NCBI GenBank assembly: GCA_019115165.1
Contig: DXEB01000004.1
Coordinates: 1-49,844 of the forward strand
From: Candidatus Anaerotignum merdipullorum
Lineage (GTDB): Bacteria > Bacillota > Clostridia > Lachnospirales > Anaerotignaceae
DNA length: 49,844 nt
Reading direction: 5' to 3'
Part shown: in pieces, positions 7,902 to 15,927 of the stretch
Numbering within the stretch: the stretch's first letter is position 1
How the letters are laid out: the number at the start of each line of letters is the position of its first letter
Made by a program: the position numbers and the translations under genes
The notes under the pieces: model-generated
The model's input: the letters and a program-made list of their open reading frames with translations, nothing else
The model's database searches: none
What the model was told of the DNA's origin: nothing

Positions 7902-9596
7902 TTACATTTGCTCCGGCGCGTCAATACCCAGCAGACGCAGACCTTCTGCCAGCACTGTCTTCACTGCCACAACCACTGCCAATCGCGCCAGCCGTACATC
8001 CGTTTCACTGCTTAAAATCGGGTTATCATGGTAAAATTTATTAAACGCCTGTGCAATGACCACCAGATGTCTGGTTAATACAGAAGGTTCCAGTTTTGCT
8101 GCTGCATCCTGGATTTTTGCCGGGAACGCTTCCAACAGCTTGCAGACCTGCATCGTTGCTTCATCATCCAGCTTACTGAAATCCACTTCCGATGTTTGGA
8201 ATGTCTCTGCTTTTCGCAGAATACTGCATGCTCTGGCATGGGTATACTGCACATAAGGACCGGTTTCTCCATCAAAATTCAGCATTCTTTCCCAAGAGAA
8301 CACCACATCTTTGATTCTGGTATTATATAAATCGTTAAAAATGACAGCGCCAATCCCAACTTTCTTCGCCACCGCTTCTTTCTCCGGCAAAGAAGGATTC
8401 TTTTCCTCAATAATTTTTTTGGTTTCCGCAATTGCCTGATGCAGCAAATCTTCCATCAACACTACATTGCCGTGACGGGTGGAAAGTTTTCCGCTGTCCA
8501 GACTGACCAAACCAAAGGGCACATGGATCAGGTCTTTGTACCAGTCATATCCCATTTTTTTGATCACCGCAAACCATTGAGCAAAATGCAGATTCTGATC
8601 CAGTGCAGTCAGGTAAATGCATTTGTCAAAGTCATACGTTTTTTTCCGGTACAGCGCCGCTGTAATATCTCTAGTAGCATATAAGGTCCCGCCATCTTTG
8701 CGAATGATCAGACAGGGAGGCATATTTTCCTCCTCTAAATCCACAATCATCGCACCTTCGCTTTCTTTGAGCAAACCTTTTTCTTTCAATTCTTCTACAA
8801 CAGGCGCCATTTTGTCGTTATAAAAACTCTCTCCGGTATACGCATCAAACCGTACGCCCAGCATATCATATACACGCTCAAATTCCTGAATACTAATATC
8901 ATAAAACCATTTCCACAGAGATAATGCTTCCTCATCTCCATCCTGCATTTTGACAAACCACAGTCTGGCTTCGTCATTCAGTTCCGGCATCTGTTCTGCT
9001 TCATCATGGAACTTGACATAAATCCGCATCAGTTCCTGAATGCCGTCTTTTTCTACTGCTTCCTTGCTGCCCCATTTACGGTAGGCAACAATCAGCTTAC
9101 CAAATTGTGTCCCCCAGTCTCCCAGATGATTGATGCCCACGCAGTGGTACCCTAGCCTTGCATGAATTTGGTACAGGGCATTGCCAATCACTGTAGAACG
9201 CAGATGCCCCACATGAAAAGGTTTCGCAATATTAGGGGAAGAATAGTCAATCACGATGGTCTTTCCTTTTCCTACCTCGCTTTTGCCATACTGCGTGCCC
9301 TGTTCCAGTACGGTTTGGAGTACTTCCTTGGCATAAGCGCTTTTATCCAGAAAAAAGTTCACATACGCCCCCACAATCTGAACCCTTGCCACTCCCACAG
9401 GTTTTTCGATCTTCTCTCCAATTTCTTGTGCAATCAACGGCGGCGCTTTGCGCATCACCTTTGCCAAACGGAAACAGGGATAAGCATAATCCCCCATTTC
9501 TCCATTGGCAGGCACTTCCACTGCCGCGGCAATTTCTTCCGCCGACACGCTGCAAACCGCAGACAAGCTTTTTGCAATTTCCATTTTGATATCCAT
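7902..9596 (-). CDS. argS: Arginine--tRNA ligase
   Basis: 564-residue class I arginyl-tRNA synthetase. An additional N-terminal domain of about 110 residues precedes the HIGH-like signature HVGH (residues 128-131, in NIAKPFHVGHLRS). The KMSKS loop is replaced by LSTRHGNVV, normal for many ArgRS. The C-terminal helical DALR anticodon-binding domain (YVQYTHARACSILRK onward) ends in LRLLGIDAPEQM. The start is the ATG for MDIKMEIAKS behind GAAGGA; earlier in-frame codons lack a binding site. No T-box core was found upstream. A terminator-like hairpin lies at 9775-9822. Confidence 0.96.
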   Translation of the reverse strand: MDIKMEIAKSLSAVCSVSAEEIAAAVEVPANGEMGDYAYPCFRLAKVMRKAPPLIAQEIGEKIEKPVGVARVQIVGAYVNFFLDKSAYAKEVLQTVLEQGTQYGKSEVGKGKTIVIDYSSPNIAKPFHVGHLRSTVIGNALYQIHARLGYHCVGINHLGDWGTQFGKLIVAYRKWGSKEAVEKDGIQELMRIYVKFHDEAEQMPELNDEARLWFVKMQDGDEEALSLWKWFYDISIQEFERVYDMLGVRFDAYTGESFYNDKMAPVVEELKEKGLLKESEGAMIVDLEEENMPPCLIIRKDGGTLYATRDITAALYRKKTYDFDKCIYLTALDQNLHFAQWFAVIKKMGYDWYKDLIHVPFGLVSLDSGKLSTRHGNVVLMEDLLHQAIAETKKIIEEKNPSLPEKEAVAKKVGIGAVIFNDLYNTRIKDVVFSWERMLNFDGETGPYVQYTHARACSILRKAETFQTSEVDFSKLDDEATMQVCKLLEAFPAKIQDAAAKLEPSVLTRHLVVIAQAFNKFYHDNPILSSETDVRLARLAVVVAVKTVLAEGLRLLGIDAPEQM

Positions 9597-9772
9597 ACTT
9601 CTCTGTCCTTCCGTAAGTTTGATTGGCAAATCGCACCGCGATGGATGCATATTAAATATAATTTACCACAAAGCAATGGGAAAATCAAGAAATCAGCACT
9701 TTCCAGGAACCGGAATTCCTCTCGACACTCCTCTTTCCACATTACCCATTTTTTCTTGTCCTATGCAGGGAT

Positions 9773-9824
9773 GAAAAAAAGAGGTCCGCTGGTTTGATTC
9801 AAGCCTGCCGACCTCTTTGTTCCT
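9773..9824 (-). terminator. Terminator between the LRR locus and argS
   Basis: GAGGTC and GACCTC flank a ~24-base loop. On the minus strand the stem is followed by seven T residues. It would end transcription from the BRCT/LRR operon before argS; attenuation of argS is a weaker alternative. Confidence 0.6.
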
Positions 9825-9941
9825 ATGCCTTTTGAGGAATTCTGTTAACCAACATGTCTTCCGATTTATCCAGAAAGCTTCTTCCTTTCGCTCAGCTTTT
9901 TTTGAGGAACAGTTCTCCATACTTGTCACACGCACAATTCT

Positions 9942-10105
9942 TCACATCTCGTCCTCTTCCACCAGACGGAACCGGATTTTTTCCTTTGCCGCATACCGGT
10001 GTGCTACAGACCCCTTCACCACCAGCAGTTTGACTTTATATTCAAACACGCCAAACAGCTCGGCTTCCGTGAAATCCTACTGAAAAATTCCCGTCATACC
10101 GATCT
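9942..10105 (-). pseudogene. Truncated paralog of the leucine-rich repeat protein
   Basis: Forty-four codons here read DFTEAELFGVFEYKVK, then LLVVKGSVAHRYAA and KEKIRFRLVEEDEM before a TGA. They match the C terminus of the intact neighbour (ELFGVFEPKMM, VVRGSVAHRYASKKKIRF). In-frame upstream is a TAG and then a short start, ATG-T-G-I-F-Q, about 20 bases after the neighbour's stop and preceded by AAAGAGGAAAG. The simplest reading is a tandem second copy that kept its ribosome binding site, a few first codons and its last 44 codons after a large internal deletion. Confidence 0.75.
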
Positions 10106-10128
10106 TTCCTCTTTTTACAAATCAAATG

Positions 10129-11634
10129 TTACACAAACGTAAAGCGTATCTTCTTTTTTGAAGCATATCTGTGAGCCACAGAGCCTCTTACCACCTTCAG
10201 CATCATCTTTGGTTCAAATACGCCGAATAATTCCTGTGCCTTTGGATAACATGCAAATATACCGGATCCGCCGTCATCGATCTGCTTCACACTTGCCGGA
10301 ATATAAAACTCCTTCAGACCATAGCCCCAACCACCTTCCGGAACAGGTCCATGATTAAATCCACACCCATACAGACTTTCCTTTCCAAGAGAAAGCAGTC
10401 CATCGGGAAGGAGCAGTTCATTCAGGCTGTCGCAGTTTTTCAGAGCCGCATTGCCAATTTTTACAAGTCCATCGGGAAGGGTCAGGGATTCCAGACTGAC
10501 ACAGTCACAAAATACCTTAGATTCCAGAATGGTGATACCTTTGGGCAGATTCGCCTTTTTCATGGATTTGCACTCAAAAAACGCTTCTCTTCCGATGGAA
10601 ACACAGCTTTCCGGCAAAGAAACTTCCTCCAGGGAAATACATCCCCGAAAAGCCTTCTTCCCTACGGCTGTCACGCCTTCCGGAAGGGTAACCTTCATCA
10701 GATACTCATTTTTCTCAAAAGCGCTGTCTCCGATGGCTGTCACTTTCTTTCCGTCGATTTCGGCAGGGATGTTTATGATTTCTTCATTTCCTTCATACTT
10801 CTTGATTGAGATTGTTCCATCGTCAAGATCAACTGTTTCAAAAGTACCTTTTTGTTCTTCCGCAGCCGGCTTTGTGTCCATCAGGTATTGGAGTATCTTT
10901 TCCCGCTTTCCCCTTTTTGCCGCGGCGATAAATCTCCGTCTGCATGACTCGATTTCCGGGTACACCTTCAGGCAAGCCAGCGTATAAGCCTCCGATGTAT
11001 GGAAAAACCCCTCTCCCGATATTCTGTCTTCCATTTCCGAAGCCATATCTATATCAATCTTTGTGTTTCCGAGGAGTTCAAATTCCTCCAGGTCAAAGGC
11101 TTGGGAAAATACATTGTCTTCGATTTCCTCGACGCCTTCCGGTATCACTGCCGAACGTATTTTGCTGCCGCTAAACGCATAGGAACCTATTTTTTTCAGA
11201 CTCTTCGGGAATGTAACGGATTCTAAATGACTCTTGTCAAATGCCGAATTTTCTATTTCCTCGGTACCTTCCGGAATGTCAAACCTGCCGCTTTTCACCG
11301 GCGGCATCTTGATGAGTTTTTTGCCGTCCTTTGTAAAAAGCACACCATCCACAGATTTCAGATACGGGCTTTCCTCCGATACCCGGATTTCCTTCAGGCT
11401 GTTGGTTGCATACAGTGTACCCATCCACACGTCTTTGACGTTTTCCGGGATGTATATGCTCTCCAGATCCTTCGTTTCCGATGACAGCCTTACCGTTTCT
11501 ACATCTTCTCCGGCCTGATCGATCAGCTCCCCGGGAATGATCATGTGTTTCTCCTCCCCGGTATATTTCAGCTCCCAAGCCCCCTTGGACCATGCGCAGT
11601 CCCAAAATTCAAAGCCGTTTGATTTGATCATCAT
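10129..11634 (-). CDS. BspA-like leucine-rich repeat protein
   Basis: 501 residues made largely of LRR_5 repeats with the pattern IPEGVEEIEDNVF / LPESCVSIGREAFFECKSM, in two blocks (about 70-215 and 275-460). A charged spacer without repeats separates them (YPEIESCRRRFIAAAKRGK). The N terminus, MMIKSNGFEFWDCAWSKGAW, shows no signal peptide, transmembrane helix or cell-wall sorting signal. Unlike most BspA-like surface proteins, it is therefore predicted to be cytoplasmic. The C-terminal segment ELFGVFEPKMM...VAHRYASKKKIRF is repeated in a downstream gene remnant. GGAGGG precedes the ATG by 6 bases. It starts 21 bases after the BRCT gene, so the two form an operon. Its job is unknown; a protein-interaction scaffold is likely. 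Confidence 0.85.
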   Translation of the reverse strand: MMIKSNGFEFWDCAWSKGAWELKYTGEEKHMIIPGELIDQAGEDVETVRLSSETKDLESIYIPENVKDVWMGTLYATNSLKEIRVSEESPYLKSVDGVLFTKDGKKLIKMPPVKSGRFDIPEGTEEIENSAFDKSHLESVTFPKSLKKIGSYAFSGSKIRSAVIPEGVEEIEDNVFSQAFDLEEFELLGNTKIDIDMASEMEDRISGEGFFHTSEAYTLACLKVYPEIESCRRRFIAAAKRGKREKILQYLMDTKPAAEEQKGTFETVDLDDGTISIKKYEGNEEIINIPAEIDGKKVTAIGDSAFEKNEYLMKVTLPEGVTAVGKKAFRGCISLEEVSLPESCVSIGREAFFECKSMKKANLPKGITILESKVFCDCVSLESLTLPDGLVKIGNAALKNCDSLNELLLPDGLLSLGKESLYGCGFNHGPVPEGGWGYGLKEFYIPASVKQIDDGGSGIFACYPKAQELFGVFEPKMMLKVVRGSVAHRYASKKKIRFTFV

Positions 11635-11655
11635 TGAAATCCCTCCTATTCTTCC

Positions 11656-12807
11656 TTACAGAAACCGGAACAGATCCGACTCGATGATGATTTTGATGTC
11701 TTTTCCTTTTTCTCTCTGCTCCAGCGCTTTTTCCACTTTTTTTGCGCCGACTTCTCCAAAATCTCCCAAAACAAGATAATTTGTCTTGCCGCTGACGGAT
11801 CCGGTACATCTGCCGCCTTTTGCGACGATCAACTCCTGCACTTTGTCACGGTCACCATCACAGTTTTGGAATTCTCCAGTCAGAACAAACGCCTTTCCTA
11901 CAAACTCCAGCGCGTCTATCTCGTCCATCGGATACTGCGGTTCATCATCCCAGTCGTTTCCATCGTCATCCTCTTCCTCGTCGTCCTCATCCTCATCATA
12001 GTCGTCATAGTCTTCTTCGTCGTCATATTCGTCATCCTCAGCGTAATCATCGTCGATCGGACCAAACATATTTTCCATGACATTGATCAGATCGTCCCAT
12101 GCTTCGTAGACATCTGGTGAAAAAATGCGTTCGAAGTCTATGATATTTTTCGGATAGAGAAATTCTCCATAATCAAAGGTAATATCTTCAAGATCTTCCA
12201 TATCCTCAATATCCTCAAAGGCTTTGGTAGGCGTAATGTTTGCCTTTACCCACTTTTTGATCTTCTTCTCATCCGTTTCATCCGGATCCTCTATAAACTG
12301 GCAGAAAAAGTCAACTGCCGCATCCAAAGCATCTGACCCCATATCCTTCCATGTATAGACGACATCTTCACAGGTAAATGTTTCGTAATCCATCCCCTCG
12401 CCATTGCTGGTAAATGCCCCCGTTTCTCTGACATGAACACCGCATCCTTCTTCAACGTCCTCAAATGCTACTACCATGCTGAGATCATTGTCATGCATCA
12501 GCTGTAAGAGCAGGTCATACTGCTCTGTTGTCAGCGGACTGATGGGCTTTCCGTTTCTTTCGGGCTGATCCGCTATCCACGACCTCGTCCAACTGTCGAA
12601 CGAACTTAGGGTTCCGGAAAACGACCATCTCCCGCAGCCGTTGAACTCTATCGTTGTTTTGTCAACCGTAGGATATTCATAGATCCGCATACCATACTCG
12701 CCATAAAATTCCCATGCATCCAGAACCGGTTTCAACGCATCCACAGCCGCTTCGGTCCAGTTTCCCTCTAAGGTCAGTTTGCCATATGCACTGGAAATAT
12801 TCGCCAT
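11656..12807 (-). CDS. BRCT-domain protein with a long acidic linker
   Basis: 383 residues in three parts. Residues 1-250 form a globular region I do not recognise (LTLEGNWTEAAVDALKPVLD, FNGCGRWSFSGTL). Residues about 252-289 are almost entirely Asp, Glu and Tyr. Residues about 303-383 are a BRCT domain of the DNA-ligase/RFC type (FVGKAFVLTGEF, KGGRCTGSVSGKTNYLVLGD, a GAKKVEKALE helix, and IIIESDLFRFL at the end). BRCT domains bind DNA ends, NAD-ligase partners or phosphopeptides. The ATG giving MANISSAYG is preferred, because GGAGG lies 7 bases upstream; an ATG two codons earlier is too close to it. It heads an operon with the LRR gene. Confidence 0.8.
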   Translation of the reverse strand: MANISSAYGKLTLEGNWTEAAVDALKPVLDAWEFYGEYGMRIYEYPTVDKTTIEFNGCGRWSFSGTLSSFDSWTRSWIADQPERNGKPISPLTTEQYDLLLQLMHDNDLSMVVAFEDVEEGCGVHVRETGAFTSNGEGMDYETFTCEDVVYTWKDMGSDALDAAVDFFCQFIEDPDETDEKKIKKWVKANITPTKAFEDIEDMEDLEDITFDYGEFLYPKNIIDFERIFSPDVYEAWDDLINVMENMFGPIDDDYAEDDEYDDEEDYDDYDEDEDDEEEDDDGNDWDDEPQYPMDEIDALEFVGKAFVLTGEFQNCDGDRDKVQELIVAKGGRCTGSVSGKTNYLVLGDFGEVGAKKVEKALEQREKGKDIKIIIESDLFRFL

Positions 12808-13161
12808 ATCCATTCCTCCTTCTGCTGTCGCGGGATTGCCATGGGCTTTTGTCCTGCCGCCCGGCATGCCCGTTCCCCCATCGGCTTGTCCCGCTTGTTC
12901 TCGGTCATTGCCTGCTTACCAATGGATCTTCTTTGATTTTCTCTTATGCATGAGCGACACCGTTTCCATCACGCATTCGTTTATTTAATAAAATCAATGA
13001 TTTAACCGCATTCTTTTTCCAAATCATTGGTTATATTTTCAGTTTATCGATGAATTCGACATTTGTCAAGCAGCGCAAATCGCCAAAATCCGATTCATTC
13101 TACCCATTTCATTCATCCATTTCACGCACCGCGCCTTCCTCCCACTCTTACTGCCTGCACC
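12808..13161. other. Leader and intergenic region of the BRCT/LRR operon
   Basis: No credible gene. A near-perfect inverted repeat (AATCAATGATTT at 12992-13003 against AAATCATTGG at 13021-13030) lies between the predicted promoter and the BRCT start. It could be a leader hairpin or an operator. Confidence 0.45.
13041..13069 (-). promoter_or_regulatory. Putative promoter of the BRCT/LRR operon
   Basis: On the minus strand, a perfect TTGACA is followed 17 bases later by TAAACT. Transcription would start about 230 bases before the BRCT start codon, giving a long leader. Confidence 0.5.
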
Positions 13162-13368
13162 TTACAGCCTTTGCGTCATTTGAAACAAAACATCCAGCAA
13201 ATACGTCTGCATAAACCGCAGTACCAATGCCAACGACGCCGCATAACAGGCAATAGCAACGACCTTGGAAAGCGGCGTCTGCCATCTCTCCTGGACCAAT
13301 ACCTCCAACACCGACTGGATGCATGCAATCAAAAATAACTGTCCCGCCAATGTCAAAAACGCCTCCAT
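13162..13368 (-). CDS. Small two-helix membrane protein, possibly SpoIIIAC/AD-like
   Basis: 68 residues with two hydrophobic segments (FLTLAGQLFLIACIQSVLEV and VVAIACYAASLALVLRFM) joined by a short polar loop. The ATG for MEAFLTLAG is chosen because GGAGGAGG stands 8 bases upstream; two earlier starts have no binding site. Length, two-helix layout and the pattern of a G/Q-rich first helix followed by a charged loop recall SpoIIIAC and SpoIIIAD, sporulation channel proteins of Bacillota. The sequence match is too weak to be sure, and no spoIIIA operon is present. It points away from the following alpha/beta hydrolase gene. Confidence 0.5.
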   Translation of the reverse strand: MEAFLTLAGQLFLIACIQSVLEVLVQERWQTPLSKVVAIACYAASLALVLRFMQTYLLDVLFQMTQRL

Positions 13369-13499
13369 TTGCGCCGCCTCCTCCATCAACTTATTTCTAT
13401 CCTATGAAAAAACCCTCTTTTCAAATACACATTTTCGGTTCATAATAAAAGTATGGTCAAAAAACAGGAGCGACGTCTCTTTCCTGTTTCAAACCATAC

Positions 13500-13572
13500 A
13501 ATGGAAAAAGAAACAAGGGTTCTAGACGAATGCCTGCAAGGCAGAAACTCGTCCAGTTTCCGTTTGTTTCCA
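13500..13572 (+). other. Structured leader before the hydrolase gene
   Basis: Three nested stems can form: GAAACAA (13510-13516) with TTGTTTC (13564-13570), CTAGACGA with TCGTCCAG (one mismatch), and GCCT with AGGC at the tip. It ends about 36 bases before the hydrolase start codon. It could be a cis-regulatory hairpin or an mRNA stabiliser. No T-run follows. Confidence 0.4.
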
Positions 13573-13608
13573 TATGCAACTTCTATTTTCAAAAAGGAGG
13601 TTTCTGGA

Positions 13609-14559
13609 ATGCTACGAAGCATACTTCATAAATATTCCCTTCCTGTATTCGCATCCGCCGGAGGCGCTGCTGCTTTGTTGCTGCTTTACCAACGGGCAGC
13701 ACTCGCTTTGGCAAACCGCCGCGGAGATTCCGCACCGCATACCATCTATCATACACCGGACGGCGTTTCCGTCGCCTATGAAAAAATCGGCTACGGACGC
13801 CCGATTTTGCTACTGCACAGTCTCTACCCCGGTGCATCCCGCAGAGAATGGCGCCCGCAAACAGAAACGCTGGCAAAAGAATACCGGGTATATTCCGTAG
13901 ATCTGCCTGGCTTCGGACAATCTGAAAAACCGCTGAAGCCTTGGACAGCCTATCAATATACTCAGCTATTGCATCATTTTATCACAGATGTGGTCAAAGG
14001 CCCTGTTGCCCTCATGGCTGCCAACGGCAGTGCAGACCTTGCACTGATCTTATCCCGGCTATATCCAGAAGATATCAAAAAGCTGGTGCTGATCTCACCG
14101 GAGGGCTTTCTCAAAGGCTTTGCCACCCCGCAGGATACCCAGCCGCTCAAGCGACTGCTCTCACCAGTTATTGGCACACAAATATTCCTGCGCGGCACTT
14201 CCAAACGAAATCTGCGTGCTTTGGCAGAAACACTCTTTTATCAAAAAGAGCGGATGCCTGCTGATTTTGTACAAAATATACAGCATAACGCCAGATACGG
14301 CAAAGGCGCACAAGCTGCCTATGCTGCTTACCGCACTCGATTTGCAGCAGCAGATACCAAAGATGCTTTTGCCGCGCTTACGATACCATTTTTACTCATT
14401 TGGGGTGAAAAAAATGTCGATCATCCGGCGTCTATCTTAGAGATGGCAGAGGACATGCAGCAAACAGGGCAATTCCTGCTCTTTGAAAACACTGCTGCGC
14501 TGCCTCATTTGGAAAACAGTAAGGCGTTTGGTCAAATCGCAGCAGAGTTTTTGGCTTAA
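13609..14559 (+). CDS. Membrane-anchored alpha/beta hydrolase-fold protein, active site degenerate
   Basis: 316 residues. An N-terminal hydrophobic segment (LPVFASAGGAAALLLLYQRA) is probably a membrane anchor. The alpha/beta-hydrolase fold follows: ILLLHSLYPGASRREW (oxyanion region), VYSVDLPGFGQSEKP, and the C-terminal ALPHLENSKAF, which keeps the catalytic-type His. The nucleophile elbow reads LMAANGSADLAL where active enzymes have GxSxG. In my alignment the nucleophile position is Asn, and the acid position in WGEKNVDHP is also altered. AAAGGAGG stands 9 bases before the chosen ATG. Two hotdog-fold genes follow, which suggests a role with acyl or thioester metabolites. Confidence 0.85.
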   Translation: MLRSILHKYSLPVFASAGGAAALLLLYQRAALALANRRGDSAPHTIYHTPDGVSVAYEKIGYGRPILLLHSLYPGASRREWRPQTETLAKEYRVYSVDLPGFGQSEKPLKPWTAYQYTQLLHHFITDVVKGPVALMAANGSADLALILSRLYPEDIKKLVLISPEGFLKGFATPQDTQPLKRLLSPVIGTQIFLRGTSKRNLRALAETLFYQKERMPADFVQNIQHNARYGKGAQAAYAAYRTRFAAADTKDAFAALTIPFLLIWGEKNVDHPASILEMAEDMQQTGQFLLFENTAALPHLENSKAFGQIAAEFLA

Positions 14560-14641
14560 ACACAAAAGAACGACGGAAGGATGGAAGAAAGCGGAAATCC
14601 GCCGTTTCCATTCACCCCGCCGCAGAAAGGAGGTTTTTGAT

Positions 14642-15139
14642 TTGAAATTTTACGAAATACCGGGATTATCCCAAGAACACATGGAAACATGGTTTCATCA
14701 TGTACTAGCGCCGGATTCCGCGCGCTTAAGCGAAGGGTTGATTGCCAAAATGCAGCCCAGTTTCGTCAGCTGTCATTTCTTAGAAGGAGAAAGCGTCATG
14801 GCATTCGACGTATTAGACTGGGAATTAAATCCGCAGGACATGATTCATGGCGGCATCACCTCCACCGGCTTTGATACCGCGTTGGGGATGCTCTGTCATT
14901 ATTACGCTTATCCATATACATTGACTACCGTAAACCTGTCCACAACGTTCCTTGCACCCATCCGTTTGGGAGATACGATGTTCTTCCATAGCAAGATCAA
15001 ATCCTTTGGGCGCAGTCTGGTCACGGTAGAAGGAGAGGTATTTGTCAAGAGTACCGGTAAACTTGCGGCAACCGCAACCGGTACCTTTAAAATCATGCAT
15101 CATAAAGTCAAGGAAGAAAGGACGGAAGAACAGAAATGA
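14642..15139 (+). CDS. PaaI-like hotdog-fold thioesterase, copy 1
   Basis: 165 residues with a single hotdog domain. The signature is IHGGITSTGFDTALGMLCHY, where HGG plus a downstream Asp is typical of PaaI/YigI acyl-CoA thioesterases. It is followed by strands TTVNLSTTFLAPIRLGDTMF and GKLAATATGTFKIM. The family hydrolyses acyl- or aryl-CoA esters; the substrate is unknown. The start is a TTG: AAAGGAGG at 14626-14633 lies 8 bases upstream of TTG-AAA-TTT-TAC, and no ATG fits. Its stop overlaps the next start by ATGA, so translation is coupled with its paralog. Confidence 0.85.
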   Translation: MKFYEIPGLSQEHMETWFHHVLAPDSARLSEGLIAKMQPSFVSCHFLEGESVMAFDVLDWELNPQDMIHGGITSTGFDTALGMLCHYYAYPYTLTTVNLSTTFLAPIRLGDTMFFHSKIKSFGRSLVTVEGEVFVKSTGKLAATATGTFKIMHHKVKEERTEEQK

Positions 15140-15618
15140 TCTATTTAACAGAAGAAAACGCTTCGCAGGAGAACATGGAGCAATGGCTGGGTCAGCTTGC
15201 CGATCCGGAATTTCGTCTGGTCAAAGGCAGTGTGTTAGAACTGCTGAAACCCCGTCTGATTGCCTGCGATTATGAAAACCGCAGCGCCCAATTCGCTTTT
15301 GACGTCAAAGAATGGCAGCTCAACCCGGAAAAAGGTCTGCATGGCGGGATGATGGTCACAGGCTTTGACGTATCATTTGGGCTGCTGTCCCATTATTATG
15401 CCAAACAGCATATGGTATCTACCATCAACATCAATACCACGTTTCTCAAACCGGTACTGCCCTCCGATACCATCCATTTTCATGTGAAAATGACACTGCT
15501 TGGCAGAACCATTTATAATATGGTGGGCGAGGCTTGGCTGGAACGGGATCATATCCTTGCAGCCACTGCCTCTACCTCGTTTATGAAACTAGATAAGGTA
15601 TTTGAGGCACCCATTTGA
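15136..15618 (+). CDS. PaaI-like hotdog-fold thioesterase, copy 2
   Basis: 160 residues, a paralog of the preceding gene. Its hotdog signature is LHGGMMVTGFDVSFGLLSHYY, followed by STININTTFLKPVLPSDTIHF. Shared positions include LNP before the HGG motif and the GRxxxxxxGE strand. The pair is translationally coupled by a 4-base ATGA overlap, so the two proteins may form a heteromeric hotdog enzyme. A strong terminator starts 6 bases after the stop codon and closes the three-gene rightward island. Confidence 0.85.
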   Translation: MIYLTEENASQENMEQWLGQLADPEFRLVKGSVLELLKPRLIACDYENRSAQFAFDVKEWQLNPEKGLHGGMMVTGFDVSFGLLSHYYAKQHMVSTININTTFLKPVLPSDTIHFHVKMTLLGRTIYNMVGEAWLERDHILAATASTSFMKLDKVFEAPI

Positions 15619-15624
15619 TCTGGC

Positions 15625-15656
15625 ATCCCTTTTGCTTAAGCAAAAGGGATTTTTTC
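15625..15656 (+). terminator. Terminator of the hydrolase/hotdog operon
   Basis: An 11-bp perfect stem (ATCCCTTTTGC / GCAAAAGGGAT) with a TTAA loop, then TTTTT. The A-rich 5' side is short, so it mainly serves the plus strand. Confidence 0.9.
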
Positions 15657-15927
15657 CAACAGTATCTTCAGCTGTTCTGTTGACCTTGGTTTTTCTTAAT
15701 GCGGAGAAAAGAACCTGTGACAAATGATCGCCCTTCGCATGAACCGGAAGCAGCATCCTGTGTTGTATGATTTCTCCATTCCTATGCGGTCTTACTCTCT
15801 TTGCTGATGCCATCCGGCAGGTCTGCCTTTTTGTGCCCTTTACTGCAAAACGGCATTCCAGCTGTAAAACGCTTGTTTTTATCACTTGAGCAGACAGATG
15901 CCTTTGGACAAGCGCTGATATATCCTT

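Noticed and set aside
9597-9935. A T-box leader before argS
   Set aside because: No GGTGG-type T-box core was found; only an ordinary terminator hairpin is present.
15589-15885. Minus-strand frame of 98 residues after the hotdog operon
   Set aside because: It overlaps the terminator and the end of copy 2, and shows no recognisable domain; it could only be a remnant.
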